NCBI GenBank assembly: GCA_963971305.1 | Contig: OZ020307.1 | Coordinates: 3,547,501-3,611,500, forward strand | DNA length: 64,000 nucleotides | Direction of reading: 5' to 3' | From: Arcuatula senhousia | Taxonomy: Eukaryota; Mollusca; Bivalvia; Mytilida; Mytilidae | Part shown: positions 1 to 11,030 of the stretch, piece after piece | Layout: every line of letters starts with the position of its first letter | How positions within the stretch are numbered: position 1 is the stretch's first letter | Translations under genes and position numbers: made by a program | The notes under the pieces: model-generated | Told to the model about the DNA's origin: nothing | What the model saw: only the letters and a program-made list of their open reading frames with translations | The model's database searches: none

Positions 1-850
1 ACTGCTGGTCCTTATTGAAGCTTTGCACTTTGAGGTTGTGCAATTCAAAATCAGATCCCTGTTCTTTAAAGTCACATTTATCCGGAAAGAAAATTCATCA
101 TTTTCTTTGTTCGTCTCAGTAACTTTTAACTTATGCAAAATGTTTTATACAAGGTGATAGAAGCATTAACAAGGATTGAAAAAAATGTCATACACAAGTA
201 TTTTTCATTTCAATATTTTATTGTATTAAAGTTCTTTTTGGGGGGTCAAAATAGGAAAAAGTTTATCATTTATATACAGATGATCTATATAGACTATGGT
301 AGAAATTAACCTTTATTTACCTGTTCAGGTACAAATCTAATTAGCCCAAACGTCGAGTGCTATTAGCCCAAATGAAAATCTGTATTTCCGAATTTTTGGC
401 CTCAAGTTTAAATGGCTGTGTTTATTTTTTTTCTCTGGATTAATTATTCTCATTTTGAATGTATCCTTTGATTGAATAGCTAAATAATTGTTTTATAACT
501 TGTTCCAACATCAAACCGTTACCTTCCTTAACTGGGCTTTCATCATTTTTGTGGCAAGAACGACGAAAACTGATGATACCTCATCCTGGTGACTGGACGC
601 TTCAGTTTCAACATAAACATTTCGTGATTTCACCACCCAAAATTGATATGGGATATTATGTTTAGAGCTATTTCTTTGGAATATGTTTATCTATAAACTA
701 TATTGGATATATACTTTTAAATAAGGAGTTCGGTACTGTGAGTTTATTTATTTATTTATCGCCATTTAACATTTAAAAAACTTCACATTACACGCCATTG
801 AAAAGTGCTCACGACACTAAGTAGTATAAGATTACTATGTTTAACGGGAG
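1..850. other. No gene recognised; AT-rich left edge
   Basis: I see no convincing exon or RNA gene here. The stretch is AT-rich with scattered stops in all frames. Around 860-910, just downstream, the palindromic CCGGCGTGTCGCCGG block may belong to the 5' untranslated region of the retrotransposon that follows, so the true left end of that element is somewhere between about 720 and 930. Confidence 0.4.
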
Positions 851-944
851 ATCGACCGATTAACTCAGATTGGACTTTGGACCCCGGCGTGTCGCCGGTT
901 AAATACTATCATAAACTGTTATGTGAAAGGTGAAAGTTCACATT

Positions 945-2735
945 ATGAACGTTTCCTCAATGTCCGAATTTACTGAATTACGTTCAAGTGACTTATTAGT
1001 TCATCAAAGTTTCTTGAACAGTCAACATGACCCTTATCTTGATTTTCAATCTTCACAGACCTATACGTCTACGCAAAATAGTCAAAGAAACGATATCATA
1101 AATAGGATATCTTCTGAACTTGGTGCATTTCCGAAAGATACTTTTGTTGAACGGCTTATCGATATATGCATTAATACAAATAGAGATATAGACGTGATAC
1201 GTCACGAACTCTTTGAAGTCGCAAAAAATAGACATGATTTCCCACACCCAAATGCGATACTTAAGAAACGTTTATGCCCTAGAAAAGCAAATGGCGATTC
1301 AATTGAGAATAAGCTTGCTAGCGATTGCTATATTTTGTACCTCGCGACCGTGGGTGAGTTTAGCGACGACCTTAAAAACACACTGAGTATTAGGCCAGCA
1401 AACACGAACAGACATGTATCCGTATGTGGTGATGATATCACTGCTTCCCAAGGCGAAATGCAAACTTCACTATTAATGAAAGATTGGTTAGTAAAATTAG
1501 AAAGCGAGTTGGTAATAATCAAGGAAGGTTATCGACGAGATATTGACGTCCTACGCAAGACGATCACCGAAGTCCAGAAGGAAAACAGTACTTTAAAAGA
1601 GCGCGATAATCAGAATAGCGAACGTTTAAAAAACATTCAGAATCAAGTGAACGCATTAAAAACTAAGTTGATGTCACAAGCAGAAAACTCAGAGAACCTA
1701 AAGACAGACATGAGTAATATAGAATCGAATGTGAATACAGCGACTGAAACTCTCAGTAGGCTAAAAGATGATTGTAAAAGTGGATCCACCATAATCAGTG
1801 AGACAAAAGGTACATTAAATCTGTTAGGAACTGAATTCAATAAGATGAGGAAACAGACCGAAAAAATTCCGATAGAACTAAAAGAATTAACTAAGAAAGT
1901 ACAACTTGACTCCGATAGAGTTAACAGGATCGCAGATATGCGTGCAGCAGGTGTGAGTAGTCTGAAAGCGAAACTGGACTTGATCAGTTCTAAAGTAAAA
2001 GACTTAGACGATAACATCGAAAAGGCTCAAGAGAACTATAAATCGTCGTGTGCTTCGATATCGGACTTACGAAAACGCATATCAACCACGGAGAAGAATG
2101 TGAAATCAATCACAAATAAACAAGCTCTCTATTCTGAGATAGTAAAAAAACCGGTATCGGAAACAAATGACAAAACTAAATCCACTGTTAGTCAAAGTGA
2201 TGGTCATGCTAGAAGCGAATCACTTAGCACCCATGATAAAGAAGTCAACCTTCCTAGTTCATCAAAAGAACAGATGTCCGGGGCTCCCCAACAAGGACAT
2301 ACGACCACAGACGCACACCAGACAATAGATACCTCACCAACGAAACAAGTTAATGATCAAAATCAAAATGATATTCCAGTTCATTTTCCGAGATCTGTTT
2401 GTCATCCAAAAACTGTAGACAACTTTTCCGGCGCTGTTCGCCGCGAACGTAAACAAGTCTCCAGATTTTACGTAGGAGGAATCAATAAACGAGTTTCTTC
2501 TGAGGGTGGCATGTGGTCATATTTGGAACAGAACGGTATTCGAGTGACATTCTTGCGATATTTCGAAAAACCACGACGACGAACCGCATCAGCTCAACTA
2601 AACTGTGACGCAAGAGACGCTGATATTCTACGTAACCCAACATTCTGGCCTGAAGGCATTTTTGTTAGAGACTGGAAACCATGGCAGGTTTTCGTGAATG
2701 ACAAACACGAGACTACAACAAGTAACAATGGATAA
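945..2735 (+). CDS. LINE ORF1 protein, coiled coil
   Basis: This frame encodes the ORF1 protein, which in LINEs binds the element's RNA and forms the ribonucleoprotein. I place the start at the ATG at 945; the open frame begins slightly earlier, at 930, with GTG. Residues about 185-385 are a long heptad-rich region full of Lys, Glu, Leu and Asn, typical of a trimerising coiled coil. A polar Ser/Thr/Gln linker follows. The C-terminal 110 residues (FYVGGINKRV... through GIFVRDWKPW) look like the RRM-like or C-terminal fold seen in CR1/Jockey-type ORF1 proteins. The frame is uninterrupted. It overlaps the next frame by 38 bases: its stop TAA at 2733 lies just after the ATG at 2728, so ORF2 may be made by reinitiation. 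Confidence 0.8.
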   Translation: MNVSSMSEFTELRSSDLLVHQSFLNSQHDPYLDFQSSQTYTSTQNSQRNDIINRISSELGAFPKDTFVERLIDICINTNRDIDVIRHELFEVAKNRHDFPHPNAILKKRLCPRKANGDSIENKLASDCYILYLATVGEFSDDLKNTLSIRPANTNRHVSVCGDDITASQGEMQTSLLMKDWLVKLESELVIIKEGYRRDIDVLRKTITEVQKENSTLKERDNQNSERLKNIQNQVNALKTKLMSQAENSENLKTDMSNIESNVNTATETLSRLKDDCKSGSTIISETKGTLNLLGTEFNKMRKQTEKIPIELKELTKKVQLDSDRVNRIADMRAAGVSSLKAKLDLISSKVKDLDDNIEKAQENYKSSCASISDLRKRISTTEKNVKSITNKQALYSEIVKKPVSETNDKTKSTVSQSDGHARSESLSTHDKEVNLPSSSKEQMSGAPQQGHTTTDAHQTIDTSPTKQVNDQNQNDIPVHFPRSVCHPKTVDNFSGAVRRERKQVSRFYVGGINKRVSSEGGMWSYLEQNGIRVTFLRYFEKPRRRTASAQLNCDARDADILRNPTFWPEGIFVRDWKPWQVFVNDKHETTTSNNG

Positions 2736-5679
2736 CAACATTAACATTGCATGCTGGAATTGTCGTGGAATAATGTCCGGGGCACCATATCTTGTTGATT
2801 TTCTACATACGAATAAAATAGACATAATAGCACTTTCTGAACATTGGTTGCGCTCTTGTCAACTAAGCTTTCTTGAAACATTAGATCCAATGAGTTATGT
2901 TAGCTATGGCAAAGGAGTTGATGATGACTCTCCTAATCTATATAACGTAAATACCAGAGGAGGTGTAGCCTTTTTGGTATCTAGACGCCTTGCTCCATTT
3001 ATTCAAACCCTAGAAATATCTAGCAACCGCATGATGGCAATAGAACTTTCAGTTCCGAATTGCGATAAGCTGTACTTCCTTGCTGTATACTTACCTGCGA
3101 TAACACAATGTAATGATCTATTTCTTAAGGAACTAGAGTCTTTGGTTGACGCGTACAGTGTTTACTCAAATTATGGTACTGTTATTGTATTAGGTGATTT
3201 CAACTGCAAGATTGAAGGTCCAAGGCATTCCATAATCTATGACAAACGTAGTTACGCTCTTAGATCATTTATAAGCGACAACAACTTGTGTTCTATCCAT
3301 TTACAAATTGGTGCGAAAGGTCCGGTGGAAACATTTCAATCATACTCCGATGGACCGAAAACAGCGATAGATCATATTCTTATTTCCTGTGACGACTTCC
3401 ACAGGATTTCCAACATAAATGTTTCTGATGAAGAGATATTCAACGTCTCTGATCATAAACCAATACGATGTAAACTTCTTCTACCTTTAAACACATTCGA
3501 AGCCGACGTGTGCTGTAATGAGACAAAGCATCAAGTGAAATGGGACAAGGCAATACAATCCGGTGCAATTACTGATTACTCGTTTGCGGTTTCACAGTTC
3601 TTGTGGAATGTTAATACCCCGATAGCTACACCAGAAAACATTGAATCATACTATACTGAAATAGTGAACGCTATATTACGTGCTGACACTGAAATACTCC
3701 CACACAGAAAATTTGTCAAACATTTAAAACCTTACTGGACATCAACTGTGAAACATTATCACGATGATATGAGGAATAAACGTAATCTATGGATATCGAA
3801 TGGAAGAAATCGGGATAGAAACGACGTTTATTACACAAGCTACAAAAAGTCGAAACTTGATTTCCGGAAGCATTTGGAAGAAGCTTACGAAAACTATTTA
3901 TCTGATGTCAATCGCAAAATTGAAGATTCAGTAGATCATGATCAACGATTCGTGTGGTCCTTAGTTAAGAGTAGTCGAAAATCGTCTAATTTTTGCAATG
4001 AACTCAAGATCGGGAATGACCTCTTAGATACAACCGAACGAGTGCGCGAAGGTTGGGCCTCACACTTTGAAAAGGTGTTTTCATTTGACAGTAGTCTAGT
4101 AGACAAAGATAACATGAATCGTGTCAAACGCACAATAAATGAGATAATTCCAATGTGTAAGAATGACAATTCAGAGAATCATGCATTTTCTATCGAGGAA
4201 ATCTCAAAACTTTGTAATAGCCTACCTCGGCACAAAGCTTCCGGTCTCGACGGCATACAATACGAACATCTTAAATTTGGAGGAAAATCTTTGCATAATC
4301 ATATTTGTTGTCTTTTTAACTTGATTCTTGACTCTTGTTACACTCCATCGTGCTGGAAGGACAGTTGCATCATCCCACTCTTCAAAGGTGGCAAGAAGTC
4401 TAAATCTGATCCCAACTCCTACCGGGGGATATCTCTACTTTGTTGTTTATCAAAACTGTTCGAAAAGGCAATTTACACCCGTTTAATAACACTTCATAAA
4501 GACTTCCCGCATCCAACTCAAGTAGCGTACCAAAAAACTCTTTGTAGCACTCATGCAAGCTATATTATGCAAGAAGTTATTCATCATAACATTGAGCGTA
4601 ACAGCCAGGTTATCGTCACACTATTGGATAGTATGAAGGCATTTGATTCCGTTTGGCATCAAGGATTATTTTTTAAACTGTACAGTTATGGTATAAAAGG
4701 CAGACTATGGTTTTTACTCCATGAAATGTATATTGATATGCGCAGTTGTGTACAATTCAAAGGCAAACAGTCGCGATGGTTCATCCTAAACAGAGGTGTC
4801 AGACAGGGAGGCGTCCTCTCAGCCATCTTCTACCTAGTGTACATCAACGATTTACTTTCCGAAATAGAAAACAGCAGGTCCGGTTGTTTGTTATTTGACC
4901 TGAGAGTGACGAGCGCTGTACAAGCAGATGACATTGCTCTACTTTCTACGACTAGGCATGGAATGAACGTTCTCCTAGATATATGCCAAAGATATAGTTT
5001 GAACTGGGGATTTAAATTTTCAGCCAGTAAAAGTGAAGTGTTGAAGTTTAATCCTATGAAAACCTTCCAGGAAAAAGATTTCTTACTTTACGGATCCGTG
5101 ATTCCAATAGCAAAAGAAACAAAACATGTCGGTATACTACTCACCTCTGATTTTAAATCTGAAAACAGGACTTTGAATGCGTGTAGAACTCTTCGTGCAT
5201 CTGTACTTTCTGTTTTAAAATCGAGTATTCATCCAAGTTTTCTAAACCCAATGACCTGCACTAAAATTATATTGCACATGTGTTATACCAAGGCATTCTT
5301 CGGATGTGAACTTTGGGACCACTTACCGGCAACCGAACTTATAATGCTTGAACGTTCTCATAGATTCGTGTGCAAGACCCTCCAGGGATTACCTAAACAG
5401 ACTCGTTCTGACAAGTGCTTAGCCTTACTGGGGTGGCTTCCTGTTGAATGCTTCATAGACAAATGCAAACTACTGTTTCTAGGACGATTATGTAGGATGA
5501 GCAGTGAGCTCCTGCCGAAAAGAATTTTTATTCTCAGACTTTTGGAATTTAAAAACAACTGCAACAAAAGACAAATTGGTTTTATCCCTGATGTTATTAG
5601 AATCATGAAGAAATATAACTTAGTAAAATACCTGTCGGACTTCATCGACTCTGGGCAATTTCCAACTAAAACGATATGA
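2698..5679 (+). CDS. LINE ORF2: endonuclease and reverse transcriptase
   Basis: ORF2 drives target-primed reverse transcription. The N-terminal 250 residues form an APE-type endonuclease: the ACWNCRG start, SEHWL, the LGDFNC block, and AIDHILIS and SDHKPIRC near its end. The reverse transcriptase follows at about residues 510-790: YRGISLL, the motif A segment LDSMKAFDSVWH, RGVRQGGVLSAIFY, and a catalytic ADD in the context VQADDIAL, where many LINEs have Tyr or Phe before ADD. The start could be the ATG at 2698 or the one at 2728; translation reinitiation after ORF1 favours 2728. The frame stops at TGA 5677-5679 but stays open in the same frame downstream, so this stop looks like a late mutation rather than the natural end. 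Confidence 0.85.
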   Translation: MTNTRLQQVTMDNNINIACWNCRGIMSGAPYLVDFLHTNKIDIIALSEHWLRSCQLSFLETLDPMSYVSYGKGVDDDSPNLYNVNTRGGVAFLVSRRLAPFIQTLEISSNRMMAIELSVPNCDKLYFLAVYLPAITQCNDLFLKELESLVDAYSVYSNYGTVIVLGDFNCKIEGPRHSIIYDKRSYALRSFISDNNLCSIHLQIGAKGPVETFQSYSDGPKTAIDHILISCDDFHRISNINVSDEEIFNVSDHKPIRCKLLLPLNTFEADVCCNETKHQVKWDKAIQSGAITDYSFAVSQFLWNVNTPIATPENIESYYTEIVNAILRADTEILPHRKFVKHLKPYWTSTVKHYHDDMRNKRNLWISNGRNRDRNDVYYTSYKKSKLDFRKHLEEAYENYLSDVNRKIEDSVDHDQRFVWSLVKSSRKSSNFCNELKIGNDLLDTTERVREGWASHFEKVFSFDSSLVDKDNMNRVKRTINEIIPMCKNDNSENHAFSIEEISKLCNSLPRHKASGLDGIQYEHLKFGGKSLHNHICCLFNLILDSCYTPSCWKDSCIIPLFKGGKKSKSDPNSYRGISLLCCLSKLFEKAIYTRLITLHKDFPHPTQVAYQKTLCSTHASYIMQEVIHHNIERNSQVIVTLLDSMKAFDSVWHQGLFFKLYSYGIKGRLWFLLHEMYIDMRSCVQFKGKQSRWFILNRGVRQGGVLSAIFYLVYINDLLSEIENSRSGCLLFDLRVTSAVQADDIALLSTTRHGMNVLLDICQRYSLNWGFKFSASKSEVLKFNPMKTFQEKDFLLYGSVIPIAKETKHVGILLTSDFKSENRTLNACRTLRASVLSVLKSSIHPSFLNPMTCTKIILHMCYTKAFFGCELWDHLPATELIMLERSHRFVCKTLQGLPKQTRSDKCLALLGWLPVECFIDKCKLLFLGRLCRMSSELLPKRIFILRLLEFKNNCNKRQIGFIPDVIRIMKKYNLVKYLSDFIDSGQFPTKTI

Positions 5680-6177
5680 ACGAAAGTGGTAAACACAATC
5701 ATTATCGATGTAGAGGAGAAAGCGTGGCTGCAACGTACCGCAACAAACTCTGACTTTGATATGTTTCGGCTGATTCACAAACATATTGTTCCTCACCGTG
5801 CATGGCATGTTGCCCGCGTAGAACCCAAACTGTTGACAGCTGCTAAATACGTTGTCGACTTGTGTGCAATGGTGAGATATGAAGATACACAATTACTGTG
5901 CGAGAAATGCGGCAAGTTTTTCTCGAATATAATAGACCACATTCTATGCTCCTGTGACCGACTTGGTACCATAAGAGAACACTTCTGGGAAGAACTTATT
6001 AGTATCGAGCCGATAGAATTCAGTGTATACCTGGACAATATGACGTCTGACGTCTTTACCTCACACATTCTGTCTTGCTGTTCTGACTATGAACTTGATG
6101 ATACTAATAGCTTCGAATTCTCAAAAACTTGTGTTGTTTATGTACATCGCATGTGCATTACTTTTCAGACATGTTAA
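5680..6177 (+). pseudogene. LINE ORF2 C-terminal part, cut off by in-frame TGA
   Basis: This segment is in the same frame as the reverse transcriptase frame and starts immediately after its TGA stop. It encodes about 165 residues ending at TAA 6175-6177. The zinc-knuckle-like cluster CEKCGKFF followed by DHILCSCDRL is the Cys/His-rich tail common at the C terminus of many LINE ORF2 proteins. An intact ORF2 would therefore have been about 1,160 codons. The TGA could come from a CGA arginine codon by a single C-to-T change, the usual fate of methylated CpG. Stop-codon read-through is a less likely alternative. Confidence 0.75.
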
Positions 6178-6890
6178 ATTGTATTTATACATGGGTTACC
6201 CACAAGGAGGCTCAACTCACCTACTGTGAAGCTAAGATATATGTTAATGAAACTGTCTGTACTCATGTATGCTTACAACTCTTCCCATATATGACATTAT
6301 GTGTATAAACCACCTTATGAAGTGTTAATACCTATACTGCCTGTCAACATTGGCTTTCCAGATACTTACCCAAGTTAATTTTTCCTTGAAAGATTTTCAT
6401 GAAACTTTCTGCACTCATATATACATAAAAGTCGCAATTTCTCATTTTCAATTTATTCATGTTTTATGCATTTCATTATACATTGTCAGTCTTACTAGCT
6501 GTGATGATATGATTTTTTTTTCCTTTAGTCATATTTTGTGTACATTCAAAGTGTATTAATATGCATACTGGTATTCTTTTTATATCTTCTATCAGCCTTC
6601 GGATATTCACCTAGGATAATTTTTTCTCGAAAGATTTTCACGAGAGTTTCTGTACTCATAGTCGTAATTTTCTGTGTTAATTTATTCACCGGCTTATTCA
6701 TGCATGTATTTTGCTAAGCGTTTGAATACATTGTCATTTTAAACAGTTATGACGATATGATTTTCCGCTTTTTTTGTGTGTGAAATTTTGTGTATATCTT
6801 AAATGTTTATCATTGTCTTATATTATGTATAATTGTATTCTTCTGTATGAATCTTCTATATGAAGGAAATAAAGTCAATATATATATAAT
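6178..6890 (+). repeat. LINE 3' untranslated region with internal duplication
   Basis: No coding potential. Two related blocks beginning near 6350 and 6597, about 247 bases apart, share GAAAGATTTTCA followed by GAAACTTTCTG/GAGAGTTTCTG and a CTCATA segment, so the 3' region contains an imperfect tandem duplication. The stretch ends in AATAAAG and a short TA-rich run. Confidence 0.55.
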
Positions 6891-7680
6891 GCGCCCGATT
6901 TTGTAAGAAAATACTACCAGTATATACAAATGACTTTTCATTGTAAACACACCCCTTTGATAAAAGGATGATATTTTGTGGTTTCGTTCAATTAACAAGC
7001 ATGTTTTAGTTTATTTTTCACAATCAGCTGCCTTTTCTTACACTGTACCAAAAAAATAACATCTTATTAAAATGATAAAATCGGAGCTGTTTTATATGAC
7101 CATTTCTAAGTTACGATAAAAATGAACTGCAATGAATTTTAAACATAAAAATCGCGTAATTGTTATTGAAACGAGCGTAGCGAAGTTATTAATGCATTTT
7201 AAATTTCATATATATTTCTTGTTTCTCTTGAGAAACTGTAGTTACACTTTATGTGAAATATTTATGTATAAGGATTATTGTATCAGCTCCGAGTTTTATT
7301 TTTTACAATTCATCTCAATAAGCAAGTCATTTTCATACGTAAAGTGATATACCAAAATTATCATATTTAATTCATAAGTAGTATTTAAGTATTTACATAA
7401 ATCATCGCCAATTCAACATTTCTAATGGGAAAACGTCCATGTCACATGGAAAAGCCTCTTTTCTTAATGAGTTGTCATTGTAACCCCCAGTTAGCATTTT
7501 TGGTCATTGTAACCCCTAATTAGCATCTGTGAAAGATATAAAGCTTATACGATAAAAGCACGTTATAAGAGTGTAAAAATGCCTTATCAATTCCTGTAGA
7601 AACCATCATATGGTAACTATGCCATTTAATATACTATTACTAATGTATTTGAAAATACACACTTTATATATAACTTGTAT
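6891..7680. other. AT-rich intergenic stretch, no gene seen
   Basis: I see no supported gene. Around 7465-7530 a short direct repeat contains CATTGTAACCCC twice, each followed by a TTAGCAT segment. Nothing else stands out. Confidence 0.4.
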
Positions 7681-7684
7681 ATCT

Positions 7685-7765
7685 TTATGCCCCATCTACG
7701 AAAGTAGGGGGACAGATAGTGTTCCAGTCCTTTCGTTCGTCCGTCCGTCCCAAATATTGCTAGAT
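7685..7765 (+). mobile_element. 5' fragment of Helitron-like (HINE) repeat
   Basis: A hairpin (CCCC and CTAC pairing with GTAG and GGGG) is followed by a GTCC-type microsatellite at about 7736-7750. Hairpin plus (ACGG)n-type microsatellite is the left-end architecture of the bivalve pearl/HINE class of non-autonomous Helitron-like elements. No core array follows, so this is a truncated copy. Confidence 0.5.
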
Positions 7766-7961
7766 AGGGCATTATGTCTTTTGCGCATTTTATTGTTTTA
7801 GTATAAAGTCTTGTTTGAATTCATGTAGCTATACTCTTTTTGGGGATGTATTAATATTTTCAGCGGTTTTCAAGAAGTCAATGTAATCTCTTAGCGACTA
7901 AAGGTGAAGTGGAAGAATCCTGGTTTTAATTAATAATTTCAGTTTGGGTCGAAATGAGTAG

Positions 7962-8070
7962 AAGAAAATGAGATGTGTAATAAGTGTACGCGACACAACC
8001 TACAATATAACATAGCCAGCAGCCTTCAATGTGACCAGCGGTCGCCGCTCGCTGTTTTTCAGTCGATTTG
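7962..8070 (-). repeat. Dispersed repeat 'H' copy 1
   Basis: Contains the family signature GAGATGTG..AATAAGTGTACGCG followed by ACACAACCTACA, and beyond it the GACCAGCGGTCGCCGCTCGC block that the copy at 39.7 kb also carries. At least eight copies are spread over this window on both strands. Non-coding; probably a MITE or SINE end. Confidence 0.6.
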
Positions 8071-8488
8071 AATTTTCATTTATTTGTCTTTCTGAAAAGT
8101 AAATGCGGCTATTTTTTCGCTGATGCATTACTTTTTTTAAGACCGATATTTTTTTCAAAAACAAGGAAAACTACGCTATCATGTATTATTCACAAAACAC
8201 TTCTAAAATATTTTGTCTGTCATATAATTTTTTTTAAGTATTTTTAAAGCCCTCTTGACTCTTGAATTTTTCTATTCCTTTAAAACCTTATCTTTTTTAA
8301 TTAAAATTTTTTTTTAGTAAAAACAGTAATCTCTTTATCAAAATGCATCAATTATACAAACGTTCACAAAATATTCCTTAGAGTTAATATAAACTTTAAT
8401 GTCGTGACATTAAGTATTCGAGCACATGAGTCGACCAACCTTAGACACTTAGAATTGCAATAATGCCCATCTGACAATTGTTTCTTAC

Positions 8489-8705
8489 CATTTTTGAAAT
8501 AGTCGGGCACACTGCCCGTGGAGCATGACCCCGAAGAACAGTCATTAACTTGCCACAAGCCCACTGATAAATCCACTAACTGTCTAATCGTTTCTGCTAC
8601 CATCCAAGCTGGAGTAGCATATCCTGATAGAAATAATGGTAAAGCACATATTTCCAAAAGAGCAGCAACTTTTGCCCAATTCGAGGCATCACCACAGAGC
8701 CCCAT
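8489..8705 (-). CDS. First exon of claudin/PMP22-like membrane protein (orphan exon)
   Basis: On the minus strand an ATG at 8705 opens 72 codons that end at a good donor (ATG|GTAAGAAA, exon end 8489). The product begins MGLCGDASNWAKVAALLEIC, has a hydrophobic segment suited to a first membrane helix (about residues 10-38), and then SVGLWQVNDCSSGSCSTG. A GLW motif followed by two spaced cysteines is the hallmark of the first extracellular loop of claudin/PMP22-type four-helix proteins. I could not find the exons for helices 2-4 in the 2.3 kb downstream, so this may be a gene with distant exons or a stranded exon. The function is an inference from one exon. Confidence 0.45.
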
Positions 8706-8789
8706 TGTTTTTCAACGATCAATTAGGGCTTTTAATAGAAAAGTTGATTTAAAACCACTAATTTCATCTTAACCGTTTATGTCATTTCG

Positions 8790-9270
8790 TCTTTAAAATC
8801 GAACGGATAAAGGATAACTGAATTTAAGTTTAGAATTTAAATCTGGTTTGTATAAAATTATGACGTTTATGTGATGCTATTCAGTCTTAGACTGAGATCA
8901 TGTGATCAAATATTTAATTAAACCCCTTTGGTAAAACCCTATTCATTTTTGTTGATTTGACGTTCGTTCCCCTATTCTGTGCTGTTGAATGGTCTTATAT
9001 TCACACCATTTTATCATTATAGTGTGCTATTATTCAATAATCAAAGGAAAAAAGAAAAGAAAAGAATATAGATAAATAATTTATTATTCAGTGGTATTTT
9101 TTTACAGAACCATTCGATTAATTTTCAAAAGAAGAATAAAAGATTTATTGAATGCCAGATAAGATTCTATATTTGAACGAAAACATCTTCAGAGTAGAGG
9201 ATGGTTTACAGTTAAATAACAAAAATTTATGTTAAAACTATCCTGAACTTAAAGGTTGTTTTCGTTTCAA
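8790..9270. other. AT-rich intergenic stretch, no gene seen
   Basis: Low-complexity AT-rich sequence with several short A-rich runs; no exon, RNA gene or repeat family that I can name. Confidence 0.35.
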
Positions 9271-9280
9271 TTGAAGAATT

Positions 9281-9355
9281 CTGAGATGAGGAATAAGTGT
9301 ACCCGATACAACCTACATAAGCGGCAATTTAAAAATGTACAATGGAAGAAATGCA
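9281..9355 (-). repeat. Dispersed repeat 'H' copy 2
   Basis: Shares CTGAGATGAGGAATAAGTG, then CGATACAACCTACAT and GCGGCAAT with the other H copies. Degenerate; no coding potential. Confidence 0.55.
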
Positions 9356-10179
9356 ATGACCTCCAACTTGCTCAGTCGTCGTTGTTTGTCATCTTGCATT
9401 TGTCCTAGATTAAAAGATATACATGTACTACATTAGAACATAATATCATGTCAATATTAATTTGTCTTAAATATCAATATACCTTATCAAAGTTTTGGTT
9501 AATTAAAATTCCCTTTGTTGCTTTTACATGTTTATGTATGTGTTCGTTTTAATGCCATTTCTTCCCATAACAAGCGAATCCGGAATGGCTCAGATATAAA
9601 CGATATGTCAATTTTACTAATTTAATGCAATTGAAAACTCAATCTACAAGTGTTCCAAACCAATTTTACTTTTCAACTTTTTTATATTTAGCGAATATCT
9701 TAACTTGTACAAAATCCAACGTTTCCACATTAAAATCGCCTTCAATTAAAAAAAAGAAGAGGAATCTGATGTGATATTTTAAAAGTATATGTAACTTATA
9801 AACTTATAAATGTAAAGAACAGCTGTGTACAATATAATTTGAATACGGAAAGATAAAGAGTCACGAACAATGGCCAGTGGCCCCCACGGGATGATGTGGG
9901 GGTTACTACCCATTATTTAGGGTATACCTGTGCCGTTTGCTTGTTCTCATCCGGACCCTGTTAGAATCAAGAAACTGCGAAAAACATACCATGTTTTCCT
10001 AACGGACATTGTATACCATGCCCTGTTCTGACTATGTCAAACTTGCTTTGATTTTTGTATCTTTACTGTCTGTAAAGCCGCTCAGAGACAAATCATGGAA
10101 AAAAACAAACCATTTTGGGCTGAAATAGATCAGCAACTACCACTTTAAGACGACTGGATTTCGGCATCATATTAAAGAA

Positions 10180-10480
10180 GCAAAGATGCACCAATGGGGC
10201 ATTCTATTGTCAAAAGTCCGAAAGGGCAACGAAAAAAAAAACGGTAAACACGAACAAGAAAAGCACAAAGAAACACAAAACACAAAATCAACCGAACGAA
10301 AACCAACAACGCGAACTCAAGTCTAACAAGAGTGAACTCAGGTGCTCCGGAAGAGTAGGCGGTTCCTGTCTGCTAACGTAAATCGTGCTGCTAATTTCCA
10401 ATTCAGTGTGTCAAATCCGCTAAGGAAAACAAAACAAAACTCTACGACAAACCAACATCTGCCTTCATATGAGAGATAGA
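10180..10480 (-). mobile_element. 5'-truncated copy of Penelope-like element, C terminus plus 3'UTR
   Basis: Read on the minus strand, this begins with ATGAAGGCAGATGTTGG, which matches the last codons (QM..DVGL) of the reverse transcriptase relic at 40.08 kb. It continues with the same 3' untranslated segment (CTACTCTTCCGGAGCACCTG, GAGTTCACTC, GACTTGAGTTCGCGTTG). It ends at TTTGCTTCTTT, the same 3' end as the copies at 40.4 and 62.2 kb. Truncation at the 5' side with a fixed 3' end is what reverse-transcribed insertions look like. Confidence 0.6.
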
Positions 10481-11030
10481 AACCCGTATTGTTTGTCTAC
10501 AGTTAGTAGATTAGTAAAATTGGCAAGGTGTATACCGTAAAATTTCTAGAATGAGGACAGCAACCGTGGAGCAACACGACCCTATGTTAGCAATTTCTGT
10601 GTCAAACGTGACGCTCTGCCAAGGAAATTGATGTATTTCCCGCAAGCTCTGGAATAACAAATCAAATGTGATACGAAGACTCCATAAGCCGGAGTTTTGC
10701 TACACTAAAAGGGAATATTAAGCATTTATATGTTGTATCATAGAAATTTAACATATTCATGATATTGGTAACCCTTTTAGTAACAGCTGGGCTGTACTTA
10801 TAACCCTGTTCTACACCTTTAAACCTGAAAAGTTAACAGACCCTTAAGCAGTATCCCCGGGCCAATTGATTACATTGACAGATGCTAGGTTTTTTTTTTC
10901 AGAGCAGATTTTTAAAAAGCTGTGTTGGTAAGGAGGTATCAAGTACATTTACTTAATGTATCAGTTATATATTTTTCACTTAGGTAACTTCTCCTTAATA
11001 TAAAAAAAAAAGCTTTATTTTTTTTTTCAG

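Larger units (their letters stand above)
860..6890 (+). mobile_element. Nearly full-length non-LTR retrotransposon (LINE)
   Basis: Two long overlapping reading frames on the plus strand have the order expected of a LINE: a coiled-coil nucleic-acid-binding ORF1 and an ORF2 with an apurinic-type endonuclease followed by a reverse transcriptase. The RT lacks a visible RNase H domain. A 3' untranslated region of about 0.7 kb follows and ends near AATAAAG plus a short TA run around 6866-6890, with no long poly(A). The layout fits the Jockey/CR1/I-like groups of LINEs, but I cannot assign a clade by eye. Both ends are approximate and I could not identify a target-site duplication. Confidence 0.85.
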
